From Bathynomus jamesi (Eukaryota > Arthropoda > Malacostraca > Isopoda > Cirolanidae), in contig JAJOZX010001080.1 in assembly GCA_023014485.1 (NCBI GenBank), positions 124,001 through 188,000 on the forward strand: a stretch of DNA of 64,000 bases, written 5' to 3'. This document shows positions 52,217 to 61,653 of this stretch, piece after piece. Under the pieces are notes generated by a model. That model searched no databases and was not told the DNA's origin. It saw nothing but the letters and a program-made list of their open reading frames with translations. Position numbers and translations under genes: made by a program. How positions within the stretch are numbered: the first letter of the stretch is position 1; every line of letters starts with the position of its first letter.

Positions 52217-52849
52217 TATATTTATATATATATATAATATTCAAGTAATCGTGACGTCAAAGAAATGTTTTAGATTTTATTTTTATATTTATGCATACTA
52301 ATGTCATGGATCCGGAATTCGAACCCACACCTTCTTGGTAGATCATGACTGTTGATATATGACTATAATTTTTTAAACTATATTTGGAAGTTCCATATAT
52401 TTTATGACCTAGAATGACCTTAATCCCTAAAATAAAAGCTAAATCTTGCCTAATCCATATTATCTCCACCGAAATGAAATTTCAATCAAAGAAAATCGAA
52501 ATAAAAGGGTAAACTCGTATATATAATGTAAAATTTTCGATATTGGGAGAAAATATTCGTATATAATTGAAAATCATACGCAACCAACTGGTGTTATATA
52601 AACTCAAAGAATATTTTTAATTATTCACATAATATAAATGCCTTTTAATAAATACTTGGTGATTTTTTAAAGTTCACACGGCTTTAGAAATGGCTCAGCC
52701 GTAAGGAGAAATCTAGACGCGAAGATTCAATTTACATAATTTATTGAATGAGTTTTTGTACGATCCAAATTCAAAGAATGCTATGGCTGCCTTTTCAAAT
52801 GTATTGAATGACATTTTCCTGCATGTTATATTATATTTTATTTATATAT
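52177..52849. other. AT-rich, nothing recognised
   Basis: TA tracts at about 52183-52235; no supported gene. Confidence 0.5.
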
Positions 52850-52870
52850 ATCTATAATAATAAAAGGACG

Positions 52871-52913
<43 letters not shown>

Positions 52914-53025
52914 GTGTGTGTGTGTGTGTGTTGGTTCCAACCATAGGTCCAAAATGAAAGCAGTTACAAACATGAAACTTCAAACATATATTGATTAGGT
53001 CCCGAGGTTGTACACCTGGGTGTTG
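52850..53025. mobile_element. Helitron-type 5' end fragment (candidate)
   Basis: TATCTATAATAATAAAAGGA followed by CGTTG(TG)n is a familiar start of arthropod Helitron-like repeats. No 3' end was found in phase. TG tract at about 52870-52930. Confidence 0.3.
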
Positions 53026-53117
53026 AATGCCCCGTTAGATCAACTGTACGCCCTTGACGATTGGTTAGGTTAAGTCGTGATATTTTCGTTAGCTTTAACG
53101 AAAATATCACGACTATA
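53026..53117. mobile_element. palindromic MITE fragment (family of 31024-31202)
   Basis: ATCAACTGTACGCCCTTGAC, GATTGGTTAGGTTAAGTCGT and TTCGTTAGC match the right part of the 31024 element. A short palindrome (TCGTGATATTTTCGTTA / TAACGAAAATATCACGA) closes it. Confidence 0.7.
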
Positions 53118-53171
53118 TATATATATAATAATAATAAATATATATATAATAATAATAAATATATATATAAT

Positions 53172-53224
<53 letters not shown>
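53118..53224. repeat. (TA)n / (TAA)n microsatellite
   Basis: Alternating TA and ATAATA tracts, about 107 bp. Confidence 0.95.
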
Positions 53225-53227
<3 letters not shown>

Positions 53228-53495
53228 CGCAAGGGGGTTCTAAGCTCGTGCTCTTGAGTGCTCTTTGTGCTCGTTTGTACGTGCTTGTTCCTGGAGGTTT
53301 CACGTGCGCCCTCCCGGCCCTAGCACCCAAGGATGATGGGGCTCGACCCTGCAGTCCTTGTCATCCTTGGTCTTTTTCCACTTCGACTGTCCCCTCCACC
53401 CTTTCTTTTTCCTCTGTCTTTCCTCTCACTTTTTCTTTGTTTTTCCGCTGAGATATGCCCTTTAAATAGAGGCGAATCGGTTCTTCCTGAACTAA

Positions 53496-53510
<15 letters not shown>
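53225..53510. other. GC-richer spacer, nothing recognised
   Basis: No family recognised; the open stretch here has proline/serine/phenylalanine bias and no motif. Confidence 0.4.
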
Positions 53511-53526
<16 letters not shown>

Positions 53527-54289
53527 CAGGGTGGGCCGTAAGTTTCCATACATAGGAAAAATTAAACGTTTGTTTTTATGTTTCAGATACCCTAAGAATA
53601 TGCGTTTGACGTAAGATCTTGTTTACTGATGAAGCAAATTTTTACGTCAATGGAGAGGTTAATCGGCAAAACATACGTTATTGGAGTAATGCTAACCCTA
53701 ACTGGCTGAGTCCGACGAAGATGCAAGGTGCCGGTAAAGTGATGGTGTGGGCCGGGATATGGGGTGACAGAATTATTGGACCAATTTTTGTCAGTGGAAA
53801 TCTTAATGCCGAAAGGTATCTTAACATGTTGCAAGAAGAGATTTTCCCATCCCTGCTAAACGAGGAAGGTAACTTCCCAGTTTACTTCCAGCAAGATGGA
53901 GCTCCACCTCATTTGGTCTTCACGTGCGTCGGTATTTGGATCAGCAGCAGCAGTTTCCGGATGCTTGGATTGGTCGGCGTGGTCCTGTGGAGTGGCCTCC
54001 CAGATCCCCAGATCTCACCCCCCTTGATTTCTATCTTTGGGGGCACTTGAAGGCCATGGTGTATCAGGAAAAGATACGAGACATAAATCATCTAAAGGAA
54101 CGTATCACCAACGCCATTACAAGCATAACGTCAACTGTGCTAATGCGTGTTCATCAACAGTGGGGAACACGTATTGAAATGTGTTTTCAAAACAATGGCA
54201 ACCATGTAGAGCATATTATATAAATAAAAATGGTTGTCCATAAAAAAATGTTTATTTTTCCTATGTATGGAAACTTACGGCCCACCCTG
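53527..54289 (+). mobile_element. mariner, N-terminal part deleted
   Basis: CAGGGTGGGCCGTAAGTTTC and its inverse, about 37 bp nearly perfect, TA flanks. Length 763 bp against about 1.3 kb for a full element. Confidence 0.92.
53610..54223 (+). pseudogene. mariner transposase, C-terminal two thirds, one frameshift
   Basis: First frame: [20 protein letters not shown] (first catalytic Asp in FTDEANF), [55 protein letters not shown] (second Asp). A frameshift lies near 53920. Second frame: [40 protein letters not shown] (third Asp), then RITNAITSITSTVLMRVHQQ to a TAA at 54221-54223. All three acidic residues are present but in two frames. The DNA-binding domain is deleted. It belongs to the SPDLTPLDF group of this window. 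Confidence 0.9.
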
Positions 54290-54489
54290 TATATATATAT
54301 ATATATATAAAACTGACAAATAATCCATCCGAATAATTTTACCCAAACGTCAATTGCGGTGACCATGTTTTATTTTCTGTTAACCTTTGATGTTTGAATC
54401 AACCAATCTCAATTGTCTGTTCATTAATCTGGTTGTTTTAACCAACACTCTCTCTCTCTCATGTGCAAAATAAAAGCACATCATCATCA

Positions 54490-55033
54490 TCATCATTATT
54501 ACTATAATTCACCGAAAATTTGTCTGTCTGTTTGTCTGTAGGAAAAATCTTTACGTTTCTGAACCGATTTCGGCCAAACTTCGTATGGTGGATGGGGGTG
54601 ATGAGTAATGAACGAAAATAGTGTATGTGTGACCAGGCTTCCCCCCTCGCACCAATTACTGGGCCCGAAGGCCCCAGCACTGCGATAAAACTGTAGAAAA
54701 GAACGCAGCCATAAAAAATCTTGAGCTTCACATTGTGTCAAGAAGAATTGTGAAGCCTAAGATTTTCATGACTATAGTTTTATTGACCAAATAATTGAAC
54801 TCCCAGTAATTGGGGGACCGTAGGCCACCCAATTACTGGGGTTCAATTATTTGGCCAATAAAACTATAGAAAAGAACGCAGTAATGAAAATCTTGAGCTT
54901 CACATTGCCGCCCGTAATTCAAAGACCCCAGCCCCCCCGGTCTAACGGGTATGCAATGTAACGGATTATAATCCTGCGCATCGGCATATTTACCTAAAAA
55001 ACCCGTCTGTAAGACGGGCGGGTCTTACGGGCG
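54490..55033 (+). mobile_element. Helitron-like nonautonomous unit (candidate)
   Basis: The 5' part has TTGTCTGTCTGTTTGTCTG and GAACCGATTTCGGCCAAAC, phrases frequent in arthropod Helitron-like repeats. The 3' end has a GC-rich hairpin (CCCGTCTGTAAGACGGG) and a CTAG near 55030. The interior holds a large palindrome (about 54752-54905). No Rep/helicase coding region. The 5' TC end is not fixed. Confidence 0.4.
54748..54906. repeat. imperfect palindrome, ~70-bp arms
   Basis: GTGAAGCCTAAGATTTTCAT...ATAGTTTTATTG...CCAGTAATTGGG is mirrored by CCCAATTACTGG...CAATAAAACTATAG...ATGAAAATCTTGAGCTTCAC. The loop is about 14 bp. An outer partial third copy (54685-54735) suggests serial inversion. Confidence 0.75.
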
Positions 55034-55037
55034 GGTA

Positions 55038-55684
55038 TGCTAGAGTATATATATATAAATTATTACAATAATCAATGTAAAAACCTTTTAAATTCGATAC
55101 TAATTGTCATATACGGATCAAGATACAATTATTATTAAATAATAATTGGATGTTGTAAGTCATAATTATGTATCCAAAGACTACATGTAAATATATTTAC
55201 GTCAGTGAGAGCTTAACATTTACTTTAAACCCACCAGTCACTTAGATATAAAGTGCAGCTTCACGCAATTTGGCCCAAGGGTTTCCAATGTGTGAAGCTC
55301 AGAATTTTGTACGAAGGCATTCTTTTGTAAATATATGGCCTGACTGGCTTTTCGAAGCGTTCTCCTGCCGAACGCAAGAGGGCAGCAAGGGTAAATGTAA
55401 CGCAAAAATGGGCGGAGTCAATGGTCTTGTCATAAATCGCCTTGGATAAGGTTTTTATTATTTTTTTTTTTGTTTGGAGGTGTTGCAGCAAAAGTAAAAA
55501 GAACATTGATTTCAAATAATTTTGTTTTAACTTCCATTTAAAATGTGTTCTTTTATGAAACTAGAATTGAAGTATTTTTAAAGCTTTCAATCAAATTTTA
55601 TCAATGCGGAATTAGAAAATTTAATTTGGTTTGCATGCCAGTCATTCAGGCCCAGTATCTACGCGCTATACAGTATATATATAT
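55038..55684. other. nothing recognised
   Basis: No supported gene or element. Confidence 0.5.
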
Positions 55685-56389
55685 TAGGGATGTACCGATG
55701 TATCGGCAGTATGGGCCTGTTTTTAGAGTATCGGTATGGACTGATACTGCCGATACTTTTCCAAGTTCTCATTTTGAAATTAATATTTAATTATTTATAA
55801 CAGGCGTCGGCAACCTTTTCGGTGTTGCGTGCCAATTCCATTTTAAAAAAAATAATTTTATGGTCTTGAGTAGTATTTTTCCTCTCTTTTTTTAATCTTA
55901 AAATTATAAAAAAAAATTAAATCTTTTCGCGTGCCAAGGATAGATGCCTCGCATGCCAAGTTTGGCACGCGTGCCAGGGGTTGCCGACGCCTGATTTATA
56001 AAATGCAATTGAATAACTTTTCATTTGAATAAACTTATTGAATACATATGAAGTTTCATCATTTTTCATCTCTTCCTCTTATTTTTTAAACTGCTCTAAT
56101 TTGAAACCAATTGCCTATCACGAGATTATTACATCAATTTTTCACTAGAATTAAACATTAACGCCTAGGGAGGACTTATATCTAGAGGTATACTTATGCG
56201 ACGCACCTCGGGCCCCGAGTTGGACTAGAGTAATGTAGTAATTAGTAACTATATAGTGGCATACGTATGTTTTTATTGATTTTTAAAATAAGGTATCGGT
56301 ATCGGCAAAATATCGACCTATTTTGAGTATCGGTATCGTTGGAAAAACGAGTATCGGTATCGGCCAAAATTCTGGAATCGGTACATTTT
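55685..56389. mobile_element. nonautonomous element with TATCGGTATCGG sub-repeats
   Basis: Left end TAGGGATGTACCGATGTATC; right end, inverted, ATGTACCGATTCCAGAATTT. Both flanks carry GTATCGGTATCGG units in either orientation. Ends and sub-repeat layout suggest hAT. A second, smaller hAT MITE lies inside at 55801-55993. Confidence 0.6.
55801..55993. mobile_element. 193-bp hAT MITE, perfect 15-bp ends and 8-bp duplication
   Basis: CAGGCGTCGGCAACC and its exact inverse GGTTGCCGACGCCTG. ATTTATAA occurs at 55793-55800 and at 55994-56001. GTGCCAA/TTGGCAC units lie inside. It is nested in the TATCGG-type element. Confidence 0.93.
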
Positions 56390-56556
56390 ATATATATATA
56401 TATAACCTATTGGCCGACTGGAAGGGGTGGGTGTGTTACTAAAACCTTTCCTGGTTCTCCCATAATGTGTACTAAATTTGGTGCAGATTACCTAGCCATT
56501 TAGGAGTGTATAAATGAACATAGAACAGACAGAGACAGACATTAGTATTATTATTA

Positions 56557-56560
<4 letters not shown>
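56390..56560. other. short spacer, Helitron-like phrase
   Basis: ACCTATTGGCCGACTGGAAG to 56530; ends with ACAGACAGAGACAGACATTA, often seen near ends of tetranucleotide/Helitron-type repeats. Unassigned. Confidence 0.3.

Positions 56561-56619
<59 letters not shown>
56561..56619. repeat. (TA)n microsatellite
   Basis: TA tract of about 59 bp. Confidence 0.97.
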
Positions 56620-56622
<3 letters not shown>

Positions 56623-56679
56623 GTGTGTGTAAGAATATTTCCCCTTATAATTATATCGACATACTTTTCAACGCGCGCA

Positions 56680-56815
56680 CCCATACACACACACACACCC
56701 ACACACAAAACTCATTACCCTTACTAAAAATAGTTAAAAAATACAAAGAATATAATTATTGGGCTTATTTCTCATAATCTCTATTTTATTATCTGTTGGA
56801 GTTCAGGCAGTAATA
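56680..56815 (-). repeat. dispersed repeat (inverse copy at 46963-47090)
   Basis: Reverse complement of 46963-47090; CA tract at one end and TG tract (56820-56856) at the other. Confidence 0.7.
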
Positions 56816-56818
56816 AAC

Positions 56819-56856
<38 letters not shown>

Positions 56857-56859
<3 letters not shown>

Positions 56860-57235
56860 ATAAACGCCCTTCAATTGCATACCAAAACACTCGCTGCACT
56901 TCTATTATTTGCGGTTGAAACAACATTTTAAGTATTGACTTACAACCGGTTATCTTCGACAAAGCGAACTCCGAGATTCACTCTGGAAAGTCGAACTCGG
57001 AAGTTGTTTGTTCGAAAGGCAGTTGAAAAGTTCACTACAAACATTTGGTAATATCACAGTTTGCTTGTTTCGAACTCCCACTATTCACCTTTTTATTATG
57101 TACCGGTACAGAAATACAGGAACAATTTAATTCACAGAGTTTTAAATAGTTTTGAAGTGTGTTCTCAATTGGGAAAGCGCGCGCGCGCGCGCGCACACAC
57201 ACACACAAAGTAAGTATATATGTGTGTGTGTTACT
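56857..57235. other. nothing recognised; GC/CA tract at 57177-57208
   Basis: No supported gene. Confidence 0.45.
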
Positions 57236-57239
57236 TTGT

Positions 57240-57960
57240 GTGGGTTCGAACGACGGTTTAGGATCGACCTGTGGTCGACCCCTCTGCAACATTCCGCCTC
57301 ATTTGCGGGATTTGGTGAAGGAGGGAATTGCTGTCCGATCTCCTTCTGCCCTCATAGCCAGCCACGCATGGCTGGTCAGGGACTTTGCACAGGAATCTGT
57401 CCAGCTGGTTCTTGAAGTTATTCAGGTCGGCGTGCTGAAGATTCCTTACTTCTCTCGGTAGGGCAATGAAAAGCTTTGGGCCTCGTATTCTGAGGGTATT
57501 TTCCATCCTCGTTTTCATGGCCCCCTGTCCCACAGCAGCTGAGACTACAAAATCTGCCTCTTCTTTCATTCCAGTTTGTTTCTATTTCATTTCTAAGGTT
57601 AGGGACAGAGCCCTCAAGTATTTTCCATATGTATATTATTGTGTACCGCTCGCGCCTTCTTTCGAGAGAGTAGAGTTCCAGGGATCGTAGTCGAGACCAG
57701 TAGTCTTCACCTTCCGTTTCCTCTATCTTAGATGTAAAAGTCCTTTGTATAGCTTCCTTGTAAGTACTGAGCAATACTCAATTATTGGTAGGATTAGACT
57801 CTTCCACAATTTGAGCATGATGTTTGCTTTTCTGCTGCGGAAGCTCCTCCAGATGATTCGCATTATTTTTCCAGCCGTTGTAACTTTGATGTTATAGTGC
57901 TCTCTGAATTCTGTATCCGACGACATTACTTCCAGATCCCTGATTTATAGATTTGGTGTT
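57240..57960 (-). pseudogene. LINE RT C-terminus and 3' end
   Basis: Minus-strand order: KVTTAGKIMRIIWRSFRSRK, ANIMLKLWKSLILPIIEYCS, EAIQRTFTSKIEETEGEDYW, SRLRSLELYSLERRRERYTI, IYIWKILEGSVPNLRNEI, frame change, ENTLRIRGPKLFIALPREVR, NLQHADLNNFKNQLDRFLCK, VPDQP, and the 3' part with LLHQIPQMRRN and TCGTTCGAACCC. It is the C-terminal third of a CR1-like LINE with two or three frameshifts. The 3' ends at 18115 and 32860 are from the same family. Confidence 0.88.
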
Positions 57961-57992
57961 ATCTGTTTGTCTTGCAGAGTTTTGTATCTTAT

Positions 57993-58002
57993 AATATATA
58001 TA

Positions 58003-58042
<40 letters not shown>
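57993..58042. repeat. (TA)n microsatellite
   Basis: TA tract next to the tRNA-derived repeat array. Confidence 0.96.
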
Positions 58043-58046
<4 letters not shown>

Positions 58047-59210
58047 TTAACTGCAATGACCACGCAGTATATTAATGTATAGAAACGACGTAAGTATAGA
58101 GGAGCGTTCTGCACACGAGGAAGAGAAATAACGAACAAATGAAAAATGAGGTGACCGCCCTGGAATCGAACCCAGGATCTTCCGATTGCCGGTCAGATAT
58201 GCTATCCACTACACAGAGCTGGGCACCGCAAACTCAAAATCACTTCCGCAATCGCAAATCCGCAAACTCAAACCTTACCTTCCGCAACCGCAAATCCGCA
58301 AACTGCTTGCCATTTTTGGTGCCGCAAACGCAAATCCGCAAACGCAAACCATATTTCCAATTTTTACAGTGCTGGGCACTTCCGCAAACACTTCCGCAAA
58401 CCGCAAATTCCGCAATCGCAATTTTAACTATAAAAAGTATCCAAAACATTAAAGAGGTATAAAAAGTTTTTATATCTTTTTAATGTTTAATGTTTTAGCC
58501 TTGTTTTTATTAAAAACAAGGCTAAATAATTTATTACAATAAATCACTATTGTAGAAGAAATAAAAATACTACATATATTGATATATTATATTGAACAAA
58601 AACACCTCCTCCAAGTAAATAGTAAATAAATTAAATAATAAATTTAATCATTTGAATTTCATAAATTTTGAGACTTAGACACGTTAGAGAAGACTGTACT
58701 GTAACTGTAGTAACTGTACACACATTACATTACACAAGTTAAATTAAGTTAACACTGTGACTGTACACAACTTGAACTCACTGTACAACTCAACCCCTCT
58801 AGCCTCTACAAGTGTACGCCTCTGGCTTTGTCAACAAGTTCAGTCGTCCTCCTCCAGTAACTGAGCCAAATCCAGTTTTAATAAGTCCATGCCTGCCAGC
58901 CAATTGGCGGCCAGTGACAGCAGCGTCACAGCACTAGCGGGCTTGGCCAGTGGACACGTGGGAAATTTGCGGAAAGATTTGCGTTTGCGGTCTTAGTTCC
59001 GCAACGCAAATTCACTAATTTGCGATGACTTTGCCGCAAACGCAAATCCGCAAACGAAAAACATACTTCCGCAATTGCGGAATTTGCGGTTTGCGGAAGT
59101 GCCCAGCTCTGCCACTACACCACGGGCCTCGATCAGTCAGAAGTCGTAATTCTCATACATAGGGCAGAAACCAATGCCGTGAGAGGGCACCCTCGCAAAT
59201 CGTGAATATG
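58043..59210 (-). mobile_element. tRNA-derived repeat unit 1, split by a hAT MITE
   Basis: Unit of about 270 bp: ACATTTAACTGCAATGACCA ... GCACACGAGGAAGAGAAATA ... tRNA-like part ... GTAATTCTCATACATAGGGC ... CGCAAATCGTGAATATGT. The tRNA-like part (minus, from 58151) is interrupted at 58213 by the MITE and resumes at 59120. Confidence 0.8.
58214..59111. mobile_element. 898-bp hAT nonautonomous element with perfect target duplication
   Basis: Ends CAGAGCTGGGCAC and exact inverse GTGCCCAGCTCTG. CCACTACA occurs at 58206-58213 and again at 59112-59119; the uninterrupted sister units have it once. Both flanks consist largely of CCGCAAACGCAAAT / GCGGAAGTTTGCG units. A second end-like CAGTGCTGGGCAC lies inside at about 58368. 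A palindrome (GCCTTGTTTTTATTAAAAAC) sits near 58498. No coding capacity. Confidence 0.93.
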
Positions 59211-59477
59211 TACATTTAACTGCAATGACCACGCAGTATATTAATGTATAGAAACGACGTAAGTATAGAGGAGCGTTCTGCACACGAGGAAGAGAAATAA
59301 CGAACAAATGAAAAATGAGGTGACCGCCCGGGAATCGAACCCAGGATCTTCCGTTTGCCGGTCAGATATGCTATCCACTACACCACGGGCCTCGATCAGT
59401 CAGAAGTCGTAATTCTCATACATAGGGCAGAAACCAATGCCCTGAGAGGGCACCCTCGCAAATCGTGAATATGTACA
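59211..59477 (-). mobile_element. tRNA-derived repeat unit 2
   Basis: Intact unit in the same orientation as unit 1, with the tRNA-like segment at 59321-59392. Confidence 0.8.
59321..59392 (-). other. tRNA-like sequence (not a functional tRNA)
   Basis: A box TGGTGTAGTGG and B box GGTTCGATTCC are in correct positions. The D, anticodon and T stems pair, but the acceptor strands (AGGCCCG versus GCGGTCA) do not. The 3' half (TCTGAC...GGAAGAT, GCGGTCA) recalls tRNA-Arg. It is best read as a pol III head of a SINE-like repeat. Confidence 0.7.
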
Positions 59478-59815
59478 TTCACGATTTGTTCGTTATTTCT
59501 CTTCCTCGTGTGCAGAACGCTCCTCTATACTTACGTCGTTTCTATACATTAATATACTGCGTGGTCATTGCAGTTAAATGTACATATTCACGATTTGCGA
59601 GGGTGCCCTCTTAGGGCATTGGTTTCTGCCCTATGTATGAGAATTACGACTTCTGACTGATCGAGGCCCGTGGTGTAGTGGATAGCATATCTGACCGGCA
59701 ATCGGAAGATCCTGGGTTCGATTCCCGGGCGGTCACCTCATTTTTCATTTGTTCGTTATTTCTCTTCCTCGTGTGCAGAACGCTCCTCTATACTTACGTC
59801 GTTTCTATACATACA
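59478..59815 (+). mobile_element. tRNA-derived repeat unit 3, inverted, plus a partial inverted flank
   Basis: 59478-59585 is the inverse of the ACATTTAACTG...AACGAAC flank without the tRNA part. 59585-59815 is a full inverted unit with the tRNA-like segment at 59664-59735 (TCTGACCGGCAATCGGAAGA, then CCTGGGTTCGATTCCCGGG). Together with units 1 and 2 this makes a tandem-plus-inverted cluster. Confidence 0.8.
59664..59735 (+). other. tRNA-like sequence in inverted unit
   Basis: Same cloverleaf-like pairing as 59321-59392 with a non-pairing acceptor stem. The anticodon loop reads CCGGCAA, lacking the universal T before the anticodon, which also argues against function. Confidence 0.7.
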
Positions 59816-59897
59816 TATATATATATTATATAATGTTGTAACATATTCTGCTCGATTTTTTAGTTCATTCAGAACAAAAATTAAAAGACTTAATGAC

Positions 59898-60930
59898 AAA
59901 TTAATCATCAATATAATTCCCTTCTTTTGCTATAACCTCCTCCCACTTGTAGAAAAGTTTTTTTTATGCCACGTTCGAAGAAATCCCTTGGTTTCGAGTT
60001 AAAAAAAAGCGATCACTTCGTTCTCGATAGCTTCCCTGGATTGCAACTTTTGTCCATCTAGGTGGTGTTTTAGACTTCTGAATAAATGGTAGTCTGAAGG
60101 TGTGATGTCCGGAGAATAAGGTGGATGAGGCATTTTTTCCCAACCAAATGCCTCCTGTTGGGCAGTGGTGATTCGAGCAGTGTGAGGGCATGCGTTATCC
60201 TGGTGGAATAGACCGCCTCTGCGATTAATTAATGCGGAACGTCTTTCTTGTAATGCCATCTTCAATCGTTGGAGTTGCTGGCAGTAGACTTCAGCTGTGA
60301 TTGTTTGGTTATGTGGCAGAAGCTCAAAATGAATAATTCCTCGCATATCCCACCAAACGCATAGCAAAATTTTCTTTGGATGGGGTCCATTCCTTGGCTG
60401 AGGTTCAGGCTTTGTTTCACGGCTAAGCCACTGATGTCGACGCTTAATATTGTTATAGAGGACCCATTTTTCATCCCCAGTGACGATCCGACTCAAAACG
60501 GTGCCTGCAGTTGCCGAGAATGCAGTGATGCGCAAATATCGATTCGATGTTGAAGATTCGCTCGTGACAAATCATACGGAACCCATTTTCCAACCTTCAC
60601 TACTTTTCCTAACAGCTTGAAATGACGATGAATGGTCATATGGCTAACGCCGAGTTGCAGGCCAAGTTCTCTTACAGTTACCGTTGGGTTTTCCTCCACT
60701 GTTGCTTTCAGCAACTCTTCATCTAACTCATTTGGTCGTCCTGTTCGTTGATAATCTTTCAGACTGAAGTCTCCATTTCTGAACTTCTCAAACCATCTCC
60801 TACACATCCATTCGCTCACATCATCATTTCCATGAACTCTCTGAATGTTTCTTGCAGATTCACTAGCGTTAGATCCTTTATGGAACTCATAGAGCATCAC
60901 GTGTCGAATATGCTCTTTCGTGGGCTCCAT
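59898..60930 (-). pseudogene. mariner DD34D transposase, almost complete, two frameshifts
   Basis: Start MEPTKEHIRHVMLYEFHKGS at 60930. N-terminal HTH (SEWMCRRWFEKFRNGDFSLK, DYQRTGRPNELDEELL) and second HTH (VRELGLQLGVSHMTIHRHFK). A frameshift lies near 60500, then VLSRIVTGDEKWVLYNN (first Asp), GPHPKKILLCVWWDMRGIIH, FHQDNACPHTARITT (second Asp) and PYSPDITPSDYHLFRSLKHH (third Asp, 34 residues on). A second frameshift in a T run near 60001 precedes the tail FYKWEEVIAKEGNYIDD and a stop near 59913. The domain set is complete and this is the best-preserved mariner gene in the window, but it is not translatable as one frame. Confidence 0.92.
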
Positions 60931-61653
60931 GTTTTTTCAATTACTCTTAATATTGTACGGGGTGACGTTGTAACTGTATGAAAAACACCAGAGAAAATAT
61001 TCATTAGCCTAATCCTACACTAGCCTAAGTCATTCTGTATCGTGATAAAACATGTGCGAACCTGTCGCCGCGTGTATTTTGCAACATTTCTAAAACTATT
61101 TCACATTATCTTGAGGTTATTCTATTACACTGTGTAACACTGATTCTGTTTATATAGAATTTTTTATGTTTTTATATGCATTTGTGGGCGCTGAGTCCAA
61201 ATCTGGCCTTGGTTTGTGTGTATCATCAATGGTTTCAGATATAATCCATTTTTCATGTTTTACCAGTATAACGTTATTATGGGCGCAGCAATATCAGAAT
61301 AATCAGGAATTGTTGAGAACAATCCGGATGTTCGTTGACAGTTTCTTGCTCTAGAAATTGCCCGAAACTTCCACTGTGCTATATAAAGAAGAGCGCAGAG
61401 TCTGAGAAGTCAGTAAGTGTGAGCACACAAAGAAAGTAGGTTGTTTGTCTGATGGTTACCAGCACTGAGGTACTGTGTTTATGTGCTTCTCTGTGCTGAC
61501 GATTTGAATGTTATCGATCCTTTTTTATTGCGAACATTATTTCAGTGTTGTGAATACATCTTTTTTCTGGAATCTGTAATCTGTTGCTGATTTAATAACT
61601 CTTCTCTATATATCTGCAGGTTATGATTAATGTAGTACAGTTTGGTAAAGAGA

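Noticed and set aside
53077..53614. Several overlapping open frames rich in Ile/Tyr and Pro/Ser
   Set aside because: They come from TA repeats and biased composition; no motif or start context supports a gene.
59664..59735. Possible functional tRNA gene
   Set aside because: D, anticodon and T arms pair, but the acceptor strands do not and the T before the anticodon is missing; the sequence is repeated within a larger unit, so it is a tRNA-derived repeat.
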